Of a stretch of DNA of 64,000 nt, positions 24,918-36,848 are shown piece after piece. Position 1 is the stretch's first letter. Each line of letters begins with the position of its first letter. Under the pieces are notes generated by a model. It was not told the DNA's origin, did no database searches, and saw nothing but the letters and a program-made list of their open reading frames with translations. The stretch is from positions 1-64,000 of the forward strand of contig NW_019775868.1 of the NCBI RefSeq assembly GCF_001039355.2, read 5' to 3'. The position numbers and the translations under genes are program-made. This DNA comes from Lingula anatina (lineage: Eukaryota; Brachiopoda; Lingulata; Lingulida; Lingulidae).

Positions 24918-27900
24918 AATAAATAAATAAATAACGAATAAAGAAAAATGAAAGAGTAAATTTATAAATGAAGATATGGCGAGTGACAATCAGGCAGATC
25001 CAATGATATGCGAAGAAACTGAGAAGGTATCAGAACAAGCAGTGAGATATTTTAAAATATTAAAAAAAATACTGTAACTGTAAAGTGCCCACCTACCTTC
25101 GCATACATGCTTGCAAACCGGGACTGGAAAATTGTTACTGTCACACTTAGGTAGCATAGCCACGCAGGAAGCAAACAGCGACCCCTGGTAGCACGTGGAG
25201 TTCACGTGACTCATGAATGACGGCCAGTCAGCATTCGCCATCAGTTCTCGTTGCTTGTCTGTCGTCACGGACGTTGTTTTGTACGGAATGACATCGGAGC
25301 ACTCCGGGATTATTATGTTGTTTGTACAGTTAGGGGCGGCAACCACAGTTTCTTTCTCGGCTAGAATAAAATAAAAATATAAAACCACAAGAAAATAAAC
25401 AACCTCAAAATGTGTGACTACGAGAAACTGCAGGTGGTCAAACAATTCGAGGCATGTTTCTGAAATCATTTAACATAACCACTTGTCTTTTAAAGAAAAA
25501 AAATCTACTCAGAATGGTAACTTCATTATACATAAACCCTGTGACAGAATAAACAATTACAGTCAACATTTAAGAAATGTGATCTGATATATTTCAAAGA
25601 AACGGAAGTGTTCAACTGATACTCAGTGCGGACCTAAGGGAGACCGGAGTGGACAGGTGCTCCTCCCTCACTTTCTGAGGTAGCACGCACCCCCCACTCC
25701 CCTCCTTCCATACTGCCAAAGTGTAAACAATCGAAACACGATATTGTCTTTCAATTTGCTCATTCTGTGACCTAATTGTTATGGAAACTTGCCCCCATCT
25801 ATTGCTTTTCGATGTGCTCCCACCCCCATAAACAAAACCCTGGAACCGCTTGTACCCACTATAAACTGTAGGTACTAATGACGACACTCACGACAGTTTA
25901 TTTCGTCCGTGCCGTCTGCGCAGTGTTTGGTGTCGTCACACACGAGTTTCCTGGGGATGCAAGGGCTGCTGGGATACGCAATGCCCAGACCTCCCAGGAG
26001 GCACTTGAAATGATCCACTGGACACGTGACTGGAAAATACGAAGTGGGAGATCAAAATGTGGAACGAGACATATTAAACTTTGTGTAGATAAAAGAATAA
26101 ATCATCACAGGTCTATGTCTATGGTCGCAAATAAATACCCACTTTTAAATAGGGTGTTCATGAACATAGTGATGTAACAGGGTCTGACACCGACACCACT
26201 GGCACTTTCAAGAAGAAAAACAATCACCAATATGTTAAGCAAAACAGTCATGTGCATGATTTTTCATTAACATAATGATACACGCAACTGATCCGCTAGT
26301 GGGGTGTCTCTGTCTGACAAATGTACTGAATGACGACACTTTTAGAAAGTTTTGTTTTAAAATAAATGCACATGTAATCATATACATGTAGTTCAAATCT
26401 GAACAGATATCTAATTACTCTGTCGTTGTTCATGAAGTTTTGCAAAGGCCCGACTATACATTGTCGCAGTCAGAAAACCGAAGAGCAGGAAAGACTGCAG
26501 CGAAATAATTCAAGAATGCGTTGGTTGAGAACGGTTCTCCCACAGAATTGCGTTCTTTGTTGGAACTTACCGTTGTGTGGAACGCAGCCAAGTTCATCCG
26601 ACCTATCACCGCAGTCGTTGTATTTGTCGCACGTCCAGTCTTTGTTAATACACTTCCCATTCATACAGCGGAATTGGTAAGAGTTACAGGTATCATTGCA
26701 GTTCTGCTCGTCGCTTCTGTCAGGACAGTCGGCCTCGAGATCACACTGGAATATGATTGGGCGACAGCTCACTCCATCTGCGCATGCGAACTGGCCCTCG
26801 ACACACTGGAAGTTTTCTGAAAACATCATTTATATTCGTAAGTGAAAATTATCAAACACAAGCCGAAAAACTTTCATACCTTTGGCTTACAGCCAACCTG
26901 GATGTAGGCCTTCATAAGACTAAATGTGAGATGTTGTTCCCACGAACCCGTGCATACCCCCGATGACACCAGTAGGTCTATCAATGCTTATACTTTGAGT
27001 TTTTGAATTAAAATTCCTGTAATCGTCTGGGACGAGATCCGGAAGATAAAAACGCACGTTCGGACTTACGTACAATCGAGCGTGATAACATGATCCCGGA
27101 CTTTTTCCACTTAAGTATGGTCGTGGACGGTTACAGTGTTTTTTTTTTTGCCTCAAGTCATTCATTTTTCTGTGATGTCAGTCACATGTCAATCACTAGT
27201 ATTATGGCAAACTCCATCTGCACGTTTTGTCAGTTAGAGCGATCTACATACATCTGTCTATACGAACAATATTCCTACTTACCGCAGTTTTCCTCGTCTT
27301 TGTCCCCCAGACAGTTGGGGAAGCCGTCACACCGATGGTGCATGGGAATACACTCCGTGGCACTGCACTGGAACTTCTCTGGGGGGCAAACTTCAACACA
27401 AACACAACAGACATAATAAGGTGGGGACCATTAATATTTACTGACACGATAATGGCATCTATTAACTAAAGTTTGATAAAATGTCTATTTACGAACTACT
27501 AATCTATTTTGCCTGATAATTTCTGATTGTTTGTCCACGTTGTTCAAAGACAATTTACGTAAATAAAGAAACAAACGAAAATAAACAAAATAAGATAAAA
27601 ATAAACAAACAAATTATCATGAAATAAATTATTTTCTTCATTTCTTTTAAATTCATCCTTCAATATATTTCTATTCACGGCGATTAGTCACTTACTCCCA
27701 ATCGCCCCCAACCATCCCCCTCCCTATCCCCACCCCCACTCGTACCACCCCCACCCCCAGGACATTCACTCACCTGCATCTTCTCCCGGCACCTGATAGT
27801 GAGTGAAACAGATCTCAGAGTCGTTACTGTGAGGAAAGGTGTTACAGTCAAAGGGCAGCTGGACGTTCAAATAACTCAGGTAATACTGGCAGGAAGAGAT

Positions 27901-28159
27901 AGCGTCTGGATAAGAGAAAAGACAAGTCCTTTATGCACCCTGCGTTAAACCTGATTTTCATGCACTTCTGTAATTAATTCTAACCCATTATTTCAATGTA
28001 CGTAAGTGACTTACTCTAATGCTAACCATTAATTAATTCAATATGAATGAATATATAGTAATTTACTTAATTTGATCCTATTTTGTTAAAGTACTAATAC
28101 TGTAAACATAACCTTTCACTAACATTTTCAAAATCTGTTTAAAACCCAAAAGGTTGTTA

Positions 28160-28202
<43 letters not shown>

Positions 28203-28793
28203 TAAAGCATGAAACCATGTAATCAAGTCGTACGACAGTAGTAAATAAATCAATGTTAATTAAGGGATTAACCATCAATGTGTTTAAAACAGTTTCGGTG
28301 ACATTTCCTTGTTGTTTTCTCAAAATATACCAATGGTAAAATATACCAAAATACTGAGAATCAATTTTTATCGGCAAAAACCATTGGAATTTAGCGGTAC
28401 AGAGTGTTAAGATTCGGAAAATTAAGATCAAATTTTGCTTTCTCGGAGAAAAGCGAGGTTTACAAAAGGAAAATCCGTCAAATATGAATCTGTACGGGAA
28501 AACCGTACACAGGGCACCTAAAGTTTCTGCTCACCTGCGCACATCTGTCTGCACGGCGGTACACGGGCACCTGTTGTATTACACCGTGGAGTTAGCACAG
28601 CGCACGCAAACTCCTTGAAGTGACTGTAACATTTGAAGTTGGCAGCAATTTGGGAGAACAGGTTCAGCGTCTCTGTGGCCTGCGTCTGGAAATAAACATT
28701 ACGTTTAATTCGTGATAATAAATGAATAATGTACTGAAGGTTCATTAATTCATTAATATAATTAGAATGTCAGGTTCTTTTGATAATTGCCAT

Positions 28794-28829
<36 letters not shown>

Positions 28830-29881
28830 CCAGTTCTTGTCTCCCTTTCGTATATAACTGCCGTTCAAACAAGCCGCCTTCAACACTGTGTGTGAACAGC
28901 AGCGTGTAGGCCTACAAAAAATAAGTCAAAAGTCTATCCCATGAGACACGCAGCGGTCAACTGTAAGCCCACTTCATATGGACTGAAAGTGAATAGGCTG
29001 CCGACAAAACGATCCATCAATCTACGATCATGTGGACTCTTTTCCCCCCTCCCACCCCCCAGACAAACATTATGCCNNNNNNNNNNNNNNNNNNNNNNNN
29101 NNNNNNNNNNNNNNNNNNNNNNNNNNNNNNNNNNNNNNNNNNNNNNNNNNNNNNNNNNNNNNNNNNNNNNNNNNNNNCTCACCTGACTCCAGTGTCCCAT
29201 ATAGTTGGGGAAGGCGGCGGTGTCGTAGCCCATGTCCTTGCAGTAGTCCAAGGTGATCTGTTCACAAGTAACCATCTGAGAGGTGGGCGTGGCCGACGGA
29301 GCTACAGAGACATTGACGGGGGGATCAGATTGGTATAGATTTCCATACTCAACTCGAATTATCTTTTCAAATAAAACTCTCCTATTCTACATGTGTGGAG
29401 ATGATGTCTTCTTTTAAAATTGCAAACACTATTTTAATAAAAAGCATAAGGAATCGGCAAATATTTAATGCCTGAAGTAAAAGTCAACAATGTTTACTTT
29501 AAAACGAATATCGAATCCAAGCAAAAATGCTTCTACGTATCGTAAACTGTCGTTAAAAAGCACGCACCTGTCGGCGGTAGTGACGGAGCGACATCTGGTT
29601 GTACACAGGTAGGGTTGTTCTGGTCCAAGACAGGCCACGAATCACACGCCATCGTCTGCGACACCTGGGGGAAGCGGGTGAGGAAAGTCGAGCAGTTCGC
29701 CTTGAAATCTGAATTGGACCAATCAACGTGAATACACTGAATGCATATTGCATATTTTTTTGCAATGTACATATGCAAAATACTTTTATATCAAATTTGT
29801 AAATATTTTTTTTGATGTGTGGTTCACTAACAACAAATCATGGACAAAGCCGATGACAACATAACTTGATTCACACAACCC

Positions 29882-29923
<42 letters not shown>

Positions 29924-32900
29924 TGGCCGTGTCTCTACCTTGACATATATGGCGGCAAGGGAACACGGTAGGCATGGTGGGCGTACACATCGGTACCATG
30001 GTGCTACAGAGGAAGAACAGACCATGTTCACTGCACTGTTCAGCCAGGGCCTTCATCTCCGTCCAACTACTGGCTACCACCAGATACTCCTGCAGGGAGG
30101 CCGCGGCCGCTGTGGCGTTGTACGGTAATATGGCGGCACACTCTGGGATTGTCAACGGGTTGCACTGGATTCTGGAACACAGGATATATGTGTATTTACA
30201 GGGTTCTGTAGCCATTTGAAGCTCACAAATCCACAGTTAGAGACAACGCGACATGGATCGTGTCAATCTCGCATCTATGGAGTTCAGTAAGTGGCGAAAC
30301 AGACACATTTTTGGGGCTCAAAACTCTGTAGTAAAAGACGAACGTGGCATAGGCCTTGTCAATTCCGCTGCTATAGGGCTTAATCACATATATATGAAAT
30401 AGACCCCATTTCCAGAGATAAGATCGATCTACTTTAGATCGACCTAACTCCCTGGGGGTTCCCGCTAAATAGCTGTCAGCCGAGCGGACACGAAAGTTAA
30501 TTACCCTCTTACAGCTTGTAGTAGGCGGGACGGACATTTAAGCCGGATTATCTGACAGTAATCAAGTGAGACTCCCCGCGGGGATAGATCGATCTTAAAG
30601 CTCTGGGAATACAGCCACAGACACGGTGCATGTCGCTTTCGCATGTTAAGGGGTCTAAAAGACGCACGCTTAGGTTCCTATGGGCCATGGTACAAATCAT
30701 CCTAGATTTCGCCCCTGTAAGCACCAGTATTTTCTTGTAATGCTTGGAATTACACGTAGGACGATATCAAGGCAGAAGTAGAGCCGCTCTGCACCACGCA
30801 TGTCGGAGTTCTAATAAGAGCCCAAAGACGATTCAGTTTAAAAGAAGAGTCACGTTTCGTGTTTACATTGTGTATATCTATACTTGATCGTGGTAAAATG
30901 CTGCCATGTATCGGCTACTTTACAGATTGGACAATATCTAATTCCTTTCGGGGCACTGCTTCCCTGATGGCACGACCCATAACTTGGCGTTAATGAGAGA
31001 CGATAACTTAAGTGTAAGTGATTCTGATAGTTTTTAACGAAACGTAGGCCTAATTCTGCTCTAAACAAGCCGTACATGAGCAAAATCTATAGACATATAT
31101 TTTGAAGGCTCCACCTACCCGGGAAGCTGTGAGCCGCCCCCTGCTGTGCCGCCTCTTCCTGCTGTAAAACGATATCAAATTTTATGTTATTACGATATAC
31201 ATGAAGAAATGTGTAATGATATTAATGTTTGGAAGTGTGTGTGTTTGGGTGAAAGAGAGAGAGAGAGAGAGAGAATGCATATACTGAATAAAAAGAAATT
31301 TTACGTAAAGTAAATTTATCCTATCTAAAATTTGTGACACATTTGCTTTGAACACTTACCTGAAAAGAAAAAAATTACATGTCATGATAATTTAATTGTC
31401 TAACAGGACTTTGTCCATTACCACAAAACGTAGCGTCCTCGTCAGAACCGTCACTACAGTCCACAGAGCCGTCACATAGCCACGCCTCCTGTATACACGA
31501 CTCTCTCGCTGGGAGGCGCCACCTGCTGAACCCGCCTTTGCTGCAAGGGACCTGATGGCCGCTACACTGGCCTAAAATGATTGAGGTTTTATTTCAATAT
31601 GTAAGTGTATTGTTGAAATAAGACCGTATATACCTACATTGTACAACTGGAAATGTATCATTCGGTTTAACATGTAAAGGTTTTGTTTGAAAAACGTGAC
31701 TTGCGCGATTGAAACCCATATATATTCCAATTTGTTGAACATTTCATTATTGTGTGTCAATTTTTTTTGCTGTACTCAACTGTAAATCAATGAGTTGATC
31801 CTGCTGGGATTTATTTTAACGCGAGCCAGTTAATTTTTTTTTTTGAAGAGTAATCATTTGTAATTATCAAAGATATAAAACAGAAATTCGTTTAGAAACC
31901 GTTCTTACTTTGTTCAGTACAATTGTACTCATCCGAGAAGTCGCCGCAGTCGTTCTCGCCGTCACAGGCCCATGCTTTATTCCTACACAGACCGTTATCA
32001 CAGCGCACCTGTGTCGGGTTGCATGTGTCACACGAAATCTCGTCACTGGCGTCGCCACAGTCGTCGCTCCCATCACACTCCCAAACCAAAGGCAGGCAGT
32101 TGCCATTGCTGCACTCAAACTGCCCCTCGATGCATTCGTAGTTGGCTAAAAAACACGTTATCAACTCTTTGATTATTGTGTAGTTAAGTTTATGGGCATT
32201 TAACATTTAAAGAATTTAATGCACACCCAGGCTGCTCATTAATGCGGGCACCAACAAAACTAACAAGTTATCACCGCCTTCAAGTGCCCATTGAACCAAT
32301 ACCAGTCTTCTTATATCGCATTGGAAGCTTCACAGATGATATGGAATAAGACGTAAAGCATCTAGCATCATTTCTACACGGACGCGAAAACGAGGCTATC
32401 TTCAATAACCACTATTACCCCAGCGCCCTCTTTAGGACAAACGGCTCCGCGTATAGCCCCATTGCACATTTTAATGTGAATCTCAATGCCCTTGTTAAGA
32501 ATAATATATCTATTTGATTTGAATAGATAATATAAGTGTGAATGTATGTTGGAGTGAGATATCTAAATTTGGATAATTAATGGTATTTTGTCCTAGCAAA
32601 CCCTGTCGTCAGCTGGTGTTATAAATTCAAAGTGACAATTTTTTTCAACAACTGCATTTGCTCTTCACGATCTCAGTCATGGTGGATATCCTAAATATCG
32701 TCATAGTGGATATCCTAAATATCAAAATACAATTAATTCTTAATCTGGATGTTATATTAAGAAACTATTATTGTCATCTCCAGGCTATAACTCCACTTAC
32801 TGCATTGGCTCTCGTCCTGAAAATTACTGCAATCGTTGAAATTGTCACATTTGTCGATCAGGTCGTAGCATTCACCGTTCCCACAATGCAGTTGGCCTGG

Positions 32901-35900
32901 GCTGCAAGCTTCATTGAGAAATAACAGAGTACATCATCACTACTATTAGTAGAAGTATTATTAATTATTTCTATCAAACGAGCAAACAACAAAAAGAACT
33001 TAGCGTGTGATTATATATTAGAAAACAATTATACAAAGCGTTTAAAAATTAGAACACAAATTAAGACACGGGCAACCGAGGATTTTTTCTAGGGTCGCGA
33101 TATTATTTTTCAGAATTGTCAATGAATCACATTTCAACATGCAGTACAACTTGAGGACGGCGTTACAGCTAAGCCATAACTTATTGTGCATCTCTTCCCC
33201 AATACGACAGTTTTCAGAAATTCCCAATTGGGAAATTTGAATTTGAGATAAGAGTCAATACTTACTTGGCGGAACGCAGACTGAGGGGTCGGTTCCTCCT
33301 GGTAGCTGGTCACACGTGACCGGAAGTTGAATGTTAAATCTTTGTAACTCTGCAGCGCAATCTGTGGTAACCTCTGGATTGGAGAAAATTTACGAAATGA
33401 AATTGAATATATATTTACCACATGGTTATCATAAGTAAAGTCTACATCCATTTCTGGACTCAATACTACATGGCTGTTTGATGAGAACATTTTAACACAA
33501 TTTAACATATCTATATTTTATTATTTTGAATATATTAAAAACAACTTGACAAATATTTTAACTACGGTCAAAAATCCACAAAAAGGAAAACACGTTCCAA
33601 AAACAAAGAAAAAAAGTAGATTTTCAGTGGTTCGTTGTTTGCATATTAAAACTTCTTCACAAATGAAAAAAGTACCTATATCTTAGATAGATAAATCCTG
33701 CAAATATCTCAAGCTTACTGGATTTCGAATCCCCTACCAGAGTATGGAGGCCTTATTTTTAAATCCGAAACTGAAATGGGCATGTAATTTCTTACCTTCA
33801 CAGAGCTGTCTACAGGGCGGGATTCTCTTGACGACATCAGCGCCACCACACTTAGGAGCCAGTAAGGCGCATGCGTATAATCTGGCATCCGGTGAGCAAG
33901 TTATGTTCATCCGTTTGATATCTTGCACGAGAAGTGACGCGGACATTTCAGACTGAAATCGGGAATGAGGCCGTTAAGCACTCGATGTTAAACGCAAAGC
34001 GCGTTCACAATATGTATATTTGCTCGTGTGCGCAGTAATATGATGCATTTTGACAGAAAATAAGAAATATTGATGAAACATTGAAACCTGCAATTTTTTA
34101 ATTGAAATGTGCTGGTTCCTCCTGATATGACATTAATTATCGTTATTTAACATTTAATTATATCTTTAAATTATACACATTAAAATATGTAAAAAGTGAT
34201 GACTACACATATGTAATTTGGCGAAAACTGTTGTGTGATTTAAAGTACACTCATTTAAGTTCAGAATGAATTAGGCAGCTTTTACTCGCACCAGCAAATA
34301 TATATATATATATTGTAGACAATATAATATTATAAGTGATTGCTTTCTCTTTATATCCTGAACCAATCATTTCACACCTTTTTTGTTCACTGAATGATAA
34401 AATGTTGCATAGTATAAACAACTGTACCTGTCGAGTGTTTCCAGCGAAATTAGGGAAGGTAGTGTAGCCATACAGACCATAGCAGAGTGGTTCCGCTATG
34501 CTCTCACACTGATAACCGGCTGTCGTCAGTACTGGCGGGTTAGTTGTAGTGCTGGCAGTGCTTGGAGGAGCGGTGGCCGGGGCTGAAGGACTCTGGACTG
34601 AAGTATCGTGGGTTACTGAACCAGGAGCCGACGTTGTTCCTTGAAAAATTAATAAAAATGATGTAAACTCATAATAACAGCTGCAAAGAGTTTCAAAACA
34701 TCAACCATATAGCCCCATGCACCGTAATCCCTGACCTTTAAATTTAATAATTTTATCATCTGCTACAAGTCTCTACATATGTGAAGGGCTTATAATCGTT
34801 TGTTTGATTAATTATGTTTTCAGCTGCAATGTGCAGTATAATGTGTCAAAATGCCACTGCATAGGCAGAACCATGGGATGTCCTTTTTGTTAAAATAATA
34901 TAGCGGATTCAGCCGCCCCTCCCTTAAAGTGTAAGTGTGTAAGTGGGGAGGGGGGGTTGATTGAATAACCCCTTATCTTTGAAATTGTGTAGTAATGTTT
35001 TATGCCCGGCTGCCTTATGTTATTGCCAAAGTTTTGAAGGTGTCCCACGCCTCATATTAACAATAATAATAATAATATTAATAATAATATTAATAATAAT
35101 TTTTTTTGTTAGCACATTTTTATAAAAGGCTGTGGTGCCTTCCCAACTTACCTTCTTGAAGCTTTAAACTATCCGGATCAATTTCGAAGACGCCGAAGCT
35201 GGTTTTCCCGTCTGTCGTTGTGACGGCTTCTTCTAGAACTTTGAACACGTCACCAATAGATTTCCCGCCCCCGCCACCAGGTGTCTCTGATGTCGATATG
35301 TCCTTGTGGAATATTAATGTGAAGTCAATCTTCACACTACCCTCACTGACATGTAAATAAAACATTATTTTTGTCTATCAAAAGTTTGTCATTATATACA
35401 AGTATGCTGTCGTTGTTGAAAAAGAAAAAGCCTGTTTGATTCTTCTTTTTCGTACAAGTCTCTCTTTCATAAAGATGCAGATATTCGCACCTTGATGTCT
35501 ATAACGAGTTCTATTTAAAAATCATTTTAGAAAGGTGGCAGAATTTAAATGGAAGAAAACAAATGAAAAAGTTAAGATCAGTTTTTCTATGCCACATTAC
35601 ATATATATGCGTCTCAATGCAGTTTACAATGGACCCTTACTCAATTTTGGCAACGATATAGACAGGGCATTGACGCTTTAGTCTCCCTGGAGAGGATACA
35701 GTGTCTGAAAACTGAATCTTCATTTCTTTTTCTTTCTTTCTTTCCTTTTTTTTTTTTTTTTTTTTGGAAGAAAGTAACTATCGTGTGGATTTAGTAAAAC
35801 AATGTTATGTACGGTGCAACTTCTTGTCAAGGAGATTTAAAATCCGCTAATTAATCCGGATCTTTTTGACGACATTTTTGTCTTATAATTAGTTCTTTCT

Positions 35901-36800
35901 CCCGGAAAACTGATGATTTCAGTTGAGAACCTGCCAACCAATGCAAACAGTCTGAAGGCTTAAACATACAAATTGAAACATTACATATACATACCTGAAA
36001 CCATTAACTACCGATCTGTCGAATGACGTCACGAACTCACTGTTTTTCATGACGTTATCAATCTAGAATGTGACGTGTTAAGACATGACGAATTTGGTCA
36101 GTGGTGGGGGGGGGCGAGTTTGATTAATTATGTTTGTAAAGGTAATGCACTGCCACTGTGAATTTCAGCTAACATGTAACAAATCAATCAATAGTGATAT
36201 TACTTGCTTTATGATACATTTTTCATATAAAATTCATTCTTTAGATATGGAAATGCGTCTGCACTTTAAAGGTTTACACTAAAGAAGATTTGACGTTGTC
36301 TTAACCTAAATGACAGTATTCATGATAACATTAGACTTAAGGAATTCAGCTGATAAAAATGTTCCAAGGAGATTACGTAAAGCTGTTGATGTCTACGTCT
36401 AAAACGTGTAATACACTTGGCTTTTTTACCTCTGTCTCGAAAACACCGGAATAAGCTCTATACCGCTGTGAGTCAGTATCTTCTAAGTCACTGGTATACG
36501 TGCCATACTCGCCTCCAACAACCTTCATACTTCCCGCAACTTCTCGCGTAGTACGAGACTGGGTTGAAGCCGATTTCGAGGCTTCGTCCTTTTTGCCTCC
36601 CCCAGCTGAATTTACCAAATAGAAATAATCTTAAAAATACGTAGAATAATTATTTTCTCCAACTTGCATTTATATCGATCACTTACTGGTATTGAGGTAG
36701 AGATCAGATAAAGACCACAAACAGGTTTTAAAACAAGATTACAGATAATTACTTAATTCAAGATTGGGTTGTTATTACTGAATAATTCTATTTCTATTTT

Positions 36801-36848
<48 letters not shown>

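Larger units (their letters stand above)
24525..30171 (-). other. Blocks A/B of the mosaic gene: Fz2, Fz3, LDLa5-8, Fz4
   Basis: Fz2 (30171-29939, 29708-29568) and Fz4 (25360-25097, 24677-24525) are two-exon domains of one subtype, sharing IPEC near the start and an IC/VC-x-DFK-x-NC centre. Fz3 (29301-29183, 28685-28535, 27905-27774) is a three-exon domain with [14 protein letters not shown]. LDLa5 (27378-27283) is degenerate ([10 protein letters not shown]). LDLa6-7 share one 246-nt exon and keep DRSDE. LDLa8 has a longer first half and DGTDE. The 101-N gap lies in the Fz3 intron, right after a visible donor. Confidence 0.88.

Noticed and set aside
28934-29338. Frames across the N gap
   Set aside because: They read through Ns; the true minus-strand exon is 29301-29183.
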